A stretch of 64,000 bases of DNA from NCBI RefSeq assembly GCF_004343035.1, contig NZ_SMCQ01000012.1, positions 1 to 64,000 on the forward strand, written 5' to 3'. The DNA is from Longibaculum muris (GTDB lineage: Bacteria > Bacillota_I > Bacilli_A > Erysipelotrichales > Coprobacillaceae). Position numbers and translations under genes: made by a program. How positions within the stretch are numbered: the first letter of the stretch is position 1; the number at the start of each line of letters is the position of its first letter. Under the pieces are notes generated by a model. That model was not told the DNA's origin, searched no databases, and was given only the letters and a program-made list of their open reading frames with translations. Positions 1-8,326 of the stretch are shown here, one piece after another.

Positions 1-46
1 TTAGTTTTCAATGTCCGTTTGCTGCCCTCTTGCCGAGTGCTCATCT

Positions 47-75
47 ATAATACCATCTCATCCCTCCCTTTGCAA
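47..75 (-). promoter_or_regulatory. Strong stable-RNA-type promoter pointing out of the window
   Basis: On the minus strand TTGCAA (75-70) and TATTAT (52-47) are separated by exactly 17 bp. Upstream, at about 76-115, is an A/T-run tract like an UP element. The transcribed part at 46-1 is more GC-rich than its surroundings and ends in TTGAAAACTAA, resembling leader/boxA-region sequence found before rRNA genes in Firmicutes. I infer an rRNA operon promoter, but the RNA genes lie outside the window. Confidence 0.7.
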
Positions 76-180
76 GTCTTTTTTTTACTTTTTTTAAAAA
101 ATTTTTATAATCCTTTTTTCGTTATTTGTTTAATGTTTTATTTTGTTTGATTATATCAATAAAATTTGAAATTCATCAAA

Positions 181-209
181 AAAAGTCTATTCAATTTGAA
201 TAAACTTTT
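181..209 (-). terminator. Intrinsic terminator after the ABC permease
   Basis: Minus-strand hairpin with near-complementary arms (AAAAGTTTATTC and GAATAGACTTTT, one G-U pair) followed by a T run. It overlaps the permease stop codon and isolates this operon from the strong promoter to the left. Confidence 0.7.
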
Positions 210-903
210 CTAATAAAAAATCAATAAACATTATCATAATAACCAACCAAATGGTCCAAGCAAAAACACTAACCATATCAAATTGGATCCTTGCAAAATT
301 AATAGCTCGACCAACTCCATAAGGCAGTCCTGCTAATATTTCAGCCATGACCGTTACTTTTACACCTAAACTTAACGAACTCTTTAAGCCAGATAGAACA
401 CTTGGTTGAATTAAAGGCAAATAAACCTTCAACATTTTATCCATAAATGATGGTTCATATAAAAGAATGACATCTCTTAAATCATGGTCAATATTTTTAA
501 ACCCCGATATAAAATTATGATACAGTAGCGGAAAAACAACTAAAAACAAAACTATATAAACAGTTTGTAAAGAGGAAGCCCACAATAAAACCAAAATCAC
601 AAAAGATATATTAGGGATTGCTTGTAAAATAGAAAGAATAGGTGAAACATATTCATCTACCACTTTATAACAATATCCTATGTATGCTAAAACAAATGCT
701 AAAACAACACTTATCAAAACAACAATCAGTACATGGGATAAAGTTATAAGTAAAGTCTGATAAAAATTCAAATCACCCAACATCTTTCCCATAGTTACAA
801 TCGTTTCACTTGGAAAAGGTAAAATAACATTGTTATGAATACCCCACGCTAGTAGTTGCCACAACAATAATATACAAATAATCAAACGAACTTTATGTTT
901 CAT
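187..903 (-). CDS. ABC transporter permease, SsuC/TauC-type
   Basis: This 238-aa inner-membrane permease has about six hydrophobic segments (residues 5-22, 52-85, 96-130 and 208-232 are clearest). The cytoplasmic coupling loop is near residues 150-175, with YEPSFMDKMLKVYLP in place of the usual EAA---G---I-LP motif. The type is the binding-protein-dependent import permease of the nitrate/sulfonate/taurine group. It starts at the stop codon of the substrate-binding lipoprotein gene, so the two are translationally coupled. No ATPase follows: a terminator overlaps its stop codon. The substrate cannot be told from sequence. Confidence 0.85.
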   Translation of the reverse strand: MKHKVRLIICILLLWQLLAWGIHNNVILPFPSETIVTMGKMLGDLNFYQTLLITLSHVLIVVLISVVLAFVLAYIGYCYKVVDEYVSPILSILQAIPNISFVILVLLWASSLQTVYIVLFLVVFPLLYHNFISGFKNIDHDLRDVILLYEPSFMDKMLKVYLPLIQPSVLSGLKSSLSLGVKVTVMAEILAGLPYGVGRAINFARIQFDMVSVFAWTIWLVIMIMFIDFLLEKFIQIE

Positions 904-1814
904 TATTTCACTAACATATCATCACTATATTCAATATGGAATGTTTTTAATATTGATTGAATATCATCTTTAACTGCAGTCGCTTCTTGATAATGAATAT
1001 TTTGATTCTTCCATGTTTTCGCTGCAATTGCTGCATTAGGAACACCAAATGTTTCTGCTCCAATTTTATTAACTAATTCTTCAATATTATTATCTTCTTT
1101 CACAGCTTCTTTATTAGTAAATTCATCTAATTTCACCAATAATTCTTTAACATCTTCTTTATTTTTAACAAAGATAGCTGCTTGCGGATATCCAGCTTGT
1201 TTAGAATTTGTCTGTTTTTGATAAAGCTCTTGTAAAGATGCAATATTCTTTATTGTCTTTCCATTTTGTTTTGCCTTAGCAATAGTTGCCGTTGCAGCTG
1301 GTTCAGCCATTAATGCATATTGTACTTTTCCTGCCAATACTTGTGCTTGCACATCACTCACAGCATTATAGTAAGTTACTTTCGCATTTTTCATCACATC
1401 ATTAGAATCTTTTACTAATTTAAAAATCATACCTGGAACAGCTTGTTCTCCAAATGCTGCTAATTCATTATTTTGAACACCTTCATTTTCAACAAGATAA
1501 AGATTTCCCCATGTCAAAACACCTGCTAATTTATAATCAGTTTTTCCCTTAGCTAATAATTGACAACCTAAATTAATGGGTGCAACAATAGCATCATATT
1601 CACTATCTGCTTTCATTAACTCACTGCTTACTAAGTCACTACCTTCAACAATATTAATCTTTCCATTCTTTGTCACATCTTCATAAACACCTACCAATGA
1701 TAAAGCAGGCGCTCCATTAGGTGTCAAAATTTTCATTTCATCTGCTGATTTTGATGTTGAGCATCCAGTAAGTATCACCCCTACCATCATCAACATTAAT
1801 AATATTTTCTTCAT
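903..1814 (-). CDS. ABC transporter substrate-binding lipoprotein
   Basis: A 303-aa protein with a lipoprotein signal peptide whose lipobox is LTGC (Cys18), so it should be tethered to the outer membrane face. The mature part looks like the periplasmic-binding-protein type II fold of the SsuA/THI5-like (NMT1) group that pairs with SsuC-type permeases: an early PNGAPALSL loop and a mid-protein segment with AEPAA. First gene of a two-gene operon with the permease; an AAGGAGGG-type ribosome site precedes the ATG. The ligand is unknown (aromatic sulfonate, pyrimidine or similar are possibilities for the family). Confidence 0.8.
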   Translation of the reverse strand: MKKILLMLMMVGVILTGCSTSKSADEMKILTPNGAPALSLVGVYEDVTKNGKINIVEGSDLVSSELMKADSEYDAIVAPINLGCQLLAKGKTDYKLAGVLTWGNLYLVENEGVQNNELAAFGEQAVPGMIFKLVKDSNDVMKNAKVTYYNAVSDVQAQVLAGKVQYALMAEPAATATIAKAKQNGKTIKNIASLQELYQKQTNSKQAGYPQAAIFVKNKEDVKELLVKLDEFTNKEAVKEDNNIEELVNKIGAETFGVPNAAIAAKTWKNQNIHYQEATAVKDDIQSILKTFHIEYSDDMLVK

Positions 1815-1909
1815 AAAATCCCTCCTTATTTACTTTTTATTATAATACTTTTTAACTTCAAATACTATCAAAACGCCTACAGATCAACAAAACGTCCTTT
1901 TTGTAAAAA

Positions 1910-1939
1910 AACAATTGATAAGAAATCTTATCAATTGTT
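1910..1939 (-). terminator. Intrinsic terminator after the first zinc-ribbon gene
   Basis: Arms AACAATTGATAAG (1910-1922) and CTTATCAATTGTT (1927-1939) form a 13-bp stem with a 4-base loop. On the minus strand it is followed by seven T. The stop codon of the upstream gene lies inside the stem. Confidence 0.85.
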
Positions 1940-2686
1940 ACAACTTATCGAACCATTAATATGATATGATACTTGACTGTCAACCAATTCATTTTCATCT
2001 ATACAAATATCTTTATTGCCTATTGTTATGCGTCCTTCATACATATGATCATCATTCTTTTTAAATACCTGATATGCTTGTTTAAGCAAATCATCAGCAT
2101 CATTAACTTGAATATATTCTGCTAACGAATGAATAATCTGGCTATCAGTTTGTAAATCTAATTTTTCATGAATACCTACATTTGTATAATAATCAAAACC
2201 TAATGTTTGACTTGTATTTTCTCCGTTTTTATCAAATCTATAACTTAAATAATAAGTAATTCCATCTTTTTCACCACTAACAACAAACGATATTAAATCA
2301 ATGTACTTCCTTCCAGCTAAGGCACTACTCTTTGTATAAACACAATCAAAATCTAAAATATCATCAAAATATTTCTTAACATTATCTCTTTTTTCTATAA
2401 CCTTTAAAAGAACTGGATCTTCATTATAACCATTATCTAACAATTCTTCAAAAGTATGTTTTTCAAAATCCATAAAACGATAGTGATCAACAAATGATGG
2501 TAGATAGTTCACCAACCCCACAATCATAACAATAAACAAGAAAATTCCTAATAACCATTTTTTACTTTTCTTTCGAGTTTGTTGTGTTGAATTTGTACCT
2601 CCATGCTGATCATTGATCTTCCACCCACAATTTGGACATTCCTGTACTCCTAATGGTAACCACGTCCCACAAACCTTGCACTTCAT
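1931..2686 (-). CDS. Zinc-ribbon membrane protein, paralog 1
   Basis: I do not recognise the function of this 251-aa protein. It starts with a zinc ribbon of two CxxC knuckles (MKCKVCGTWL and ECPNCGW, residues 3-20). A Lys/Ser-rich linker and one transmembrane helix (about 44-64) follow, then a roughly 185-residue domain predicted to lie outside the membrane. The topology puts the zinc ribbon in the cytoplasm. The outer domain resembles that of the next gene upstream (KYFDD/YFKYD segment; shared VHSLAxYIxV-type segment), so the two are tandem duplicates 15 bp apart in one operon. Confidence 0.6.
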   Translation of the reverse strand: MKCKVCGTWLPLGVQECPNCGWKINDQHGGTNSTQQTRKKSKKWLLGIFLFIVMIVGLVNYLPSFVDHYRFMDFEKHTFEELLDNGYNEDPVLLKVIEKRDNVKKYFDDILDFDCVYTKSSALAGRKYIDLISFVVSGEKDGITYYLSYRFDKNGENTSQTLGFDYYTNVGIHEKLDLQTDSQIIHSLAEYIQVNDADDLLKQAYQVFKKNDDHMYEGRITIGNKDICIDENELVDSQVSYHINGSISCNN

Positions 2687-2701
2687 TTTCTTTCCCCTCG
2701 C

Positions 2702-3505
2702 TTATTTTACTATTTCAACTGAACAATATGTTCGATAAGCTGCTGATTCTTCACTTTCTGCTTGTTCTGATAAATAAATTTTAGTATCCCCAACAAATTG
2801 ACTTGTTTCATAGATTTCCTGGTCACCCTTTTCTAGATTTTGACAAGCTCGTTTTAAGTTCTCATCAATATCACCTACACCTATATAATTTGCTAAAGAA
2901 TGCACAACACTATTATCAACTTGAAAATCTAATGTTTCCCTAATACTTTCATCTGTACGATTAATAAAGAACAATTCTTTACTGACAATTTCACCATCTT
3001 GATCATATTCATAACGCATTCCAAAATAAGTATCATCTTTATAACCAGATACTTCAAAAGATAAACCATTAACATCCTTACCATCTAAATAACTATTTTC
3101 TTGCACATTAGCTTCTACAAGTTGTAAATCATATTTAAAATAATTGAATGCCTCATCTTTTTCATTTATAACCTTGAGTAATACATCACTATCCCCATAA
3201 CCTTTATTCATCAATTCTTGAAAAGTATATTTTTGATAATCCTCAATATGATAACGAGAAATAAGTGCTGGAACAGCAATTGACCCAATAATCCCCATAA
3301 CAGCAATAATGAAAATAACATAAAACCACCTTGGATATCTATCTTTCTTATTCAATGATTGTTGAGATTTTTTCACTTGAATATGTTCATGGCTTTGTGA
3401 TGTCACATCAAAAGTATTTACATGACTATCTTTCCACTTATATCCACAATTTGGACATTCTTTTTCTCCAGGCATTATCCTTGTTCCACAAACATCACAT
3501 TTCAT
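2702..3505 (-). CDS. Zinc-ribbon membrane protein, paralog 2
   Basis: A 267-aa protein with the same plan as its downstream neighbour: N-terminal zinc ribbon (CDVCGTRI and ECPNCGYKW), charged linker, one transmembrane helix at about 61-83, then an extracytoplasmic domain of about 180 residues. Shared blocks with the neighbour include the region after the helix (DYQKYTFQELMNKGYGDSDV here, DFEKHTFEELLDNGYNEDPV there), LLKVI and HSLANYI. First gene of the pair; ribosome site GGGGATGAG before the ATG. Proteins of this plan are common in gut Firmicutes and usually annotated only as zinc-ribbon domain proteins; no function is assigned here. Confidence 0.6.
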   Translation of the reverse strand: MKCDVCGTRIMPGEKECPNCGYKWKDSHVNTFDVTSQSHEHIQVKKSQQSLNKKDRYPRWFYVIFIIAVMGIIGSIAVPALISRYHIEDYQKYTFQELMNKGYGDSDVLLKVINEKDEAFNYFKYDLQLVEANVQENSYLDGKDVNGLSFEVSGYKDDTYFGMRYEYDQDGEIVSKELFFINRTDESIRETLDFQVDNSVVHSLANYIGVGDIDENLKRACQNLEKGDQEIYETSQFVGDTKIYLSEQAESEESAAYRTYCSVEIVK

Positions 3506-3557
3506 TCTCTCATCCCCTTACTTTAAGTATACGGGATTTATTTATAAAATGAAAGAA

Positions 3558-4928
3558 TTACTCATCTATTTTCTTAGAAGTTAAAGAATATAAACTTGGT
3601 CCTTCAACCAGTTTTCCATAAGCATCATAAACCGATTGATGACATGGACATGTCCATGTTTGGTCTTTTTTACAAAATTCTACAACACATTTTAAATGCG
3701 GACAATAAGGAGACAGATAATGAAGTTCACCTTTTTTATCTTTATAAACAGCTGTTAATTTCCCATTAACTTTTGTAATCATCCCATCTTGTTTTTCCAA
3801 CAAAGCGATTGGTTCGTCTAAAAAACGATTAGTAATCATTCCACGCTTCGTATTTTTCCACATTTTATCTTTATACTTCATTGCAAAAGACATTGAAAAA
3901 TAATGACAACTATAAAGTTCTTCATAGGGATTGTCTTTTTCTAAAATCAAATCACTTATTAAATGAGCAGCAACTTGTGACAAAGTCATTCCCCATTTTT
4001 GAAAACCATATATAATAAATTCATTACTATAACGACTTAATCTGCCAATGTAAGGAATCCCGCGGAGTGGAATACTATCTTGGGCAAACCAATCTTTTGC
4101 ATCACGATGAATTTGTAAACTATCCTGTCTTTCTAATGGTCGATAACTCTTTGTTTGATCAATACATAAATAACTATCTTTTCCTTGATATTCATCAACA
4201 TAATCAATATATTCTTTTTGCTGAAACAATTTAAAAAAGTACAAACCTTTTCTTATAAAGGGATATCTTGTTGCATGAACAAGATAACGACATTGGATAC
4301 GTTTATTATTGACATTCAATACAAAAGAATCATCTTTTCTTTCAACATGTGTGACTTCACTATGTTCATAAAAAGTCACCCCTGCTTTTTCACAAATCTG
4401 TATAAGACTATATAAATATTTTAAAGGGTGAAAGATAGCCTGATGTTTTAAACCTAATGACTCTAAATGATTTTCATCTTTTAAAGTTTCTACTCTTAAT
4501 GATTGTAAGATTTCCCTTTCGGCTTGAATGATTTTGACATAGCCTGGATCATCCGTATATATATAAGCATTGTTTTCTTGAAAATCACAATCAATCTTTT
4601 CTTTTTGAATAATTGTTTTGATTTCATTTAATGCGCGTTCATTAGACTTATAATAAAGATAAGCTTGATGAACATCATAATGTTTTACCAAGTCAACATA
4701 AAGAGTATCATGCAAGGTAGAAATTTTTGCTGTGGTATGTCCACTCGTATGACTACCCATTTCATCTTTATCCAAGACAACGACCTGTTTACCACTATCT
4801 TTGAGTTGATAAGCTAATCCTACACCTGATAATCCACCACCAATAATCACAACATCTACAGTTAAATCATCATGTAATGTTTTTCCTATTCTTTTTTTAG
4901 AAGTTTTTTGCCAATAAGATTGATTCAT
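3558..4928 (-). CDS. FAD-dependent oxidoreductase with C-terminal Rieske domain, YhfW-like
   Basis: A 456-aa two-domain flavoprotein. An N-terminal dinucleotide-binding motif (VVIIGGGLSGVGLAYQL, near residue 26) heads a DAO-type FAD domain. The last 90 residues are a Rieske domain with the CPHLKC...CPCHQ ligands for a [2Fe-2S] cluster. This architecture matches the Bacillus YhfW type; the substrate is unknown. I start at ATG 4928, preceded by GGTGAT, rather than an upstream TTG. It lies about 70 bp downstream of the PTS/deacetylase operon on the same strand, so it may be read through from it. Confidence 0.8.
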   Translation of the reverse strand: MNQSYWQKTSKKRIGKTLHDDLTVDVVIIGGGLSGVGLAYQLKDSGKQVVVLDKDEMGSHTSGHTTAKISTLHDTLYVDLVKHYDVHQAYLYYKSNERALNEIKTIIQKEKIDCDFQENNAYIYTDDPGYVKIIQAEREILQSLRVETLKDENHLESLGLKHQAIFHPLKYLYSLIQICEKAGVTFYEHSEVTHVERKDDSFVLNVNNKRIQCRYLVHATRYPFIRKGLYFFKLFQQKEYIDYVDEYQGKDSYLCIDQTKSYRPLERQDSLQIHRDAKDWFAQDSIPLRGIPYIGRLSRYSNEFIIYGFQKWGMTLSQVAAHLISDLILEKDNPYEELYSCHYFSMSFAMKYKDKMWKNTKRGMITNRFLDEPIALLEKQDGMITKVNGKLTAVYKDKKGELHYLSPYCPHLKCVVEFCKKDQTWTCPCHQSVYDAYGKLVEGPSLYSLTSKKIDE

Positions 4929-4998
4929 ATTTATCACCAGCTTTATTATCGACAAAAAACAAGATTTTAAACCTCTTTATCATATAGAAAAGACATAA

Positions 4999-5763
4999 CT
5001 ATAAAGCTATGTCTTGATAATTTCTAAAATCTACCAGTTCAATCTGATGCTGAGCTAACCATTTTTTTAACCATTCACTGCATAAAAAATCACATTCCAT
5101 TGCTCGTACATGTGTAAATGATGAATGCGTCAAGATATAATGATCTAAATATCCTGGATGAAAAATAGCAACACAACAAGCATTTTCTTCTATATAATGA
5201 AGATTTTCTTCCATATATTGTTGAGGATTATAAAGTCCTTGTTCATCAGCTTTAAAAAATGGTAAACCAACAATCCCATTTTGCTTTTCCCATTCTTTAT
5301 CCAAAGCCGGATTACAGAAAAACAATCCATGACGTTTTGCAACATTCTCTAAAGCAATAAAGAAATTCTTAGAAAAAACAGCATGTCCTTCAAAATAATC
5401 CGGATTTCTCCCTGTTATTTCTTGAAATCTAAGAAGTTGTGCTTCGATTTCTATCTCACATTCTTGTATATTAATTGTATCCTTTTCTCTTGCTCGAATT
5501 TCTTTACTTGAACAAAATTCACCATTTGCTTGAACAAGTGAGGGAATGAGACGAGGATCACTTAGTGGTTTTCCCACACATATATTTGTATGTTGACCTA
5601 ATGCAATATCACAATCCTTAATTAATTCATAACCAAACTGAGCACTTTCCATATTAGGCATCAGTCCAACACTTGTAATCACTCCATCTTTAACTGCTTT
5701 TAATATTCCTAAACTTACAGCTTCACTAAAACCAAGATCATCTGCACGCATAATTAATTTCAT
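4999..5763 (-). CDS. chbG: YdjC/ChbG-type carbohydrate deacetylase
   Basis: A 254-aa member of the YdjC family, metal-dependent deacetylases of N-acetylated sugars such as chitobiose. The family start is plain: MRADDLGFSEAVSLGI, where the Asp pair belongs to the metal site, followed by GQHTNICVGKPLSD and a late HPGYLD motif with ligand His. Its ATG overlaps the stop codon of the EIIB gene (ATGA), so it is translationally coupled to the PTS operon. That context implies that the PTS imports an N-acetylated disaccharide that is deacetylated after phosphorylation, as in the chb system of enterobacteria. Confidence 0.85.
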   Translation of the reverse strand: MKLIMRADDLGFSEAVSLGILKAVKDGVITSVGLMPNMESAQFGYELIKDCDIALGQHTNICVGKPLSDPRLIPSLVQANGEFCSSKEIRAREKDTINIQECEIEIEAQLLRFQEITGRNPDYFEGHAVFSKNFFIALENVAKRHGLFFCNPALDKEWEKQNGIVGLPFFKADEQGLYNPQQYMEENLHYIEENACCVAIFHPGYLDHYILTHSSFTHVRAMECDFLCSEWLKKWLAQHQIELVDFRNYQDIAL

Positions 5764-6431
5764 ATTTTTTCATCTATCCTTTCTTTTAATTCTTTTTTCT
5801 TTTCTTCTAATTTTTGATCGTATATCTGATGTATATAATCTAACATCTTTCTTCCATCAAAACTGGCATATAAAGACATTGCTGGAACATCAACAATGGT
5901 AAATGGATTATGCAAGATTCTTTCAACATTCTTTTTTTCAAAACCAATTTGTGGTTCTAACAATACAATATGTGCCTCTTGATTATCAAAATCATCAATT
6001 GCTAAGGATTTGATTTGCCAATCTTTTTCATCACTTTGAAGCTTTTTCTTCATATCAAGGGCAATTAAATCTGACATAGCTCCCACACGACTATGCACCA
6101 AGACGACTTGAAAAGGATTTTCTTTGCTATACTTTTCTAATTCCTGTTGAGTCTTTCTTAATACACTTTCACCATCCATCTTTGTATAGTCAACACCATC
6201 AATAATCAAAAAGGGAATATTGAGTTCAAGACATTTATGAAGATATTCATCTTTCATATAAGCAATATGCGGTGCCAATAAAAAGATATCTGTTTCTAGC
6301 AACAATAAATGAGCGCTCAAAGTATCACTGCATCGAATATGATATTCATGATTAATATCAGCTTCTTGCATCTTACGAACCAGTAAACTCGTTGACATCC
6401 CAGCTCCACAAACCAATAAGATATTTTTCAT
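5760..6431 (-). CDS. PTS EIIB, lactose/cellobiose type, tandem-duplicated
   Basis: A 223-aa protein, about twice the usual EIIB length of about 100 residues. The first half is a normal cellobiose-type EIIB with the phosphocysteine loop LLVCGAGMSTS (Cys8). The second half restarts near residue 106 with VVLVHSRVGAMSDLIA, which aligns with the same loop but has His/Ser in place of Cys and two extra residues, so it is probably inactive for phosphotransfer. The C-terminus is a charged Lys/Glu helix. It overlaps the genes on both sides by 4 bp. Confidence 0.75.
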   Translation of the reverse strand: MKNILLVCGAGMSTSLLVRKMQEADINHEYHIRCSDTLSAHLLLLETDIFLLAPHIAYMKDEYLHKCLELNIPFLIIDGVDYTKMDGESVLRKTQQELEKYSKENPFQVVLVHSRVGAMSDLIALDMKKKLQSDEKDWQIKSLAIDDFDNQEAHIVLLEPQIGFEKKNVERILHNPFTIVDVPAMSLYASFDGRKMLDYIHQIYDQKLEEKKKELKERIDEKI

Positions 6432-8260
6432 TGTTTTTGCACCTTCTTCATTATTTCTTGTAGTTGTTCATAGGTTGGATTTTGAATTAATTCCCATTGT
6501 AATGTTTGTTGACTTAAAAATGTAGAAATAGCTTGATAGAAATGATCTAATTCTTTTATCATCTTATTTTCAATTGAAGATAATAAAATGATTCTAATAT
6601 GATGATTTTTCCATAATAATGGCTTTTTTAAAATTGTCACGGATACAAATGTTTGTGATGTGACAGGCCGATGAGAATGTGGAAAAGCAACAAAATCATT
6701 AAATTCTGTTGTTGCAAGTTGTTCTCTTTCTAATACCAATGATTCAAAGGAATCAGGCAATTGATAGTATTGATGGCATTGTTTGATGATTTGATGTATT
6801 GCTTCTTCTTTGCTTGAAAATTGCTGATCAGCAAAAAATAATTGTTTTGGAAAGTATTGCATAATTGGTATTTGATTTAACTGTTTCAATTGATGCGATA
6901 TTTTGAGTGTATCTTCATACCCCATTAAACTATGAATCATAAAGATAGGAATAGATATTTGTCTTGATAAAGGAACAGTTGTAAATATGCAATCATATGG
7001 CTCCATATTATGATTTTCTAATTCAAGTAACGAGCACACATCTAAGATATCAATATAATCCCTAAAATGTTCTTTAAAGAAATATTCTAAAAGCCTGGCA
7101 CTTCCTACTCCAGAAGAACAAACAAGTAAGATATTCTTTTTATATATATGATTCTTTTTTTGTTCTAAAGATAAATTAATATGTAAAGCAAAATAAGCAA
7201 TTTCATCATCAGGTAATTGACAATGATAATGTTTATTAATCAATTCACAACCTTTAACCGCTAATTCATAAGCGACTATTAACCTCTTTTTTATATCCAA
7301 CAATAATGGATTATCCATATACATTTGATATTGGATTCTTTTTAATAAAGGAATCATATGAAGTGATAAGGACACTTGTAGATTCAAATCTGTACTCAAT
7401 AAAATCCCCGAACTTTTTTCAATAACTTTTAAAAATTCATTAACGACATTGTATATTTCTTGATCAATATAGAGTTGTGAAGTTTGTTGACTATTCTTTC
7501 CACATAAGTGCATAGTCAAATAAGCAACTTCTCCTTCTTGATACTCCATATTTAAAATATGACTCATTAATATCATCATAGAACTTGCTAATAACCATTC
7601 TTTTTCCTCTTTAATTTCTTTCATCCAAGCTTCATCAATACTCACAAAATGATGTTTGCTTGTACGAATATAAGCAATATATAAATAATGAGAAATATTT
7701 TCAAGATTATCATCAGTTACTACAAAATCATAATTCGCGATACTTGATATCAATATTTTCTTAATCTGTTCAAAAATACTTTTATCTATTGGATAGTCTT
7801 GTAAATGCCCAATTGCCTTTCTTATATTTATTTCATTTCCATCCAACCTCATCCCATAATGAGCTTTTGTTTCTATCATAATGCCATGTTCTACAAAATA
7901 TTGTCTAAGTTTTTTTAATTCTTGTTTTAATTGGGTTCTTGATAAATAAAGTTCATCACATAAATCATCTATTTTTAAATAATTTTGATTATCTATAAAT
8001 CGGTTAAACAAATAAAGAAATCGTGATGTATCATCTTGATTACCTTGTAAATATGATAAAAATAATTCTGAATCTTCAATATGCAATTGATAACCAAAAC
8101 TTCCTGATTCAATTCTTGCTCCAATGATATTTTCATTGATATTTTTAATGATGGTGCGTACACTTCTTGTACTCATTTGAATACGACTGGCTAAGTCTTT
8201 ACCTGAGAGTGTTTCATGATTCATCAGTTCAATAAGTAAGTTTTTTTGATTTTTATCCAT
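6428..8260 (-). CDS. BglG-family PRD transcriptional regulator with EIIB and EIIA domains
   Basis: A 610-aa regulator of the LicR/ManR/MtlR type. Order seen: N-terminal HTH (residues 1-60, ASRIQMSTRSVRTIIKNI), a second HTH/Mga-like part (to about 140), two PRD domains with regulatory His (MSHILNMEYQEGEVAYLTMHL and DDEIAYFALHINLS), an EIIB-like domain with LLVCSSGVGSA, and a C-terminal EIIA-like domain with AFPHSHRP. Such proteins activate transcription of PTS operons according to phosphorylation by HPr and the EII proteins. It sits inside the operon between EIIC and EIIB and so probably controls it. Confidence 0.9.
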   Translation of the reverse strand: MDKNQKNLLIELMNHETLSGKDLASRIQMSTRSVRTIIKNINENIIGARIESGSFGYQLHIEDSELFLSYLQGNQDDTSRFLYLFNRFIDNQNYLKIDDLCDELYLSRTQLKQELKKLRQYFVEHGIMIETKAHYGMRLDGNEINIRKAIGHLQDYPIDKSIFEQIKKILISSIANYDFVVTDDNLENISHYLYIAYIRTSKHHFVSIDEAWMKEIKEEKEWLLASSMMILMSHILNMEYQEGEVAYLTMHLCGKNSQQTSQLYIDQEIYNVVNEFLKVIEKSSGILLSTDLNLQVSLSLHMIPLLKRIQYQMYMDNPLLLDIKKRLIVAYELAVKGCELINKHYHCQLPDDEIAYFALHINLSLEQKKNHIYKKNILLVCSSGVGSARLLEYFFKEHFRDYIDILDVCSLLELENHNMEPYDCIFTTVPLSRQISIPIFMIHSLMGYEDTLKISHQLKQLNQIPIMQYFPKQLFFADQQFSSKEEAIHQIIKQCHQYYQLPDSFESLVLEREQLATTEFNDFVAFPHSHRPVTSQTFVSVTILKKPLLWKNHHIRIILLSSIENKMIKELDHFYQAISTFLSQQTLQWELIQNPTYEQLQEIMKKVQKQ

Positions 8261-8326
8261 TACTGTGCACCTCCATCTTTATTTTATCATAATTACTTTG
8301 AAAAGGCTGGTTTTTCCAGCCTCATT

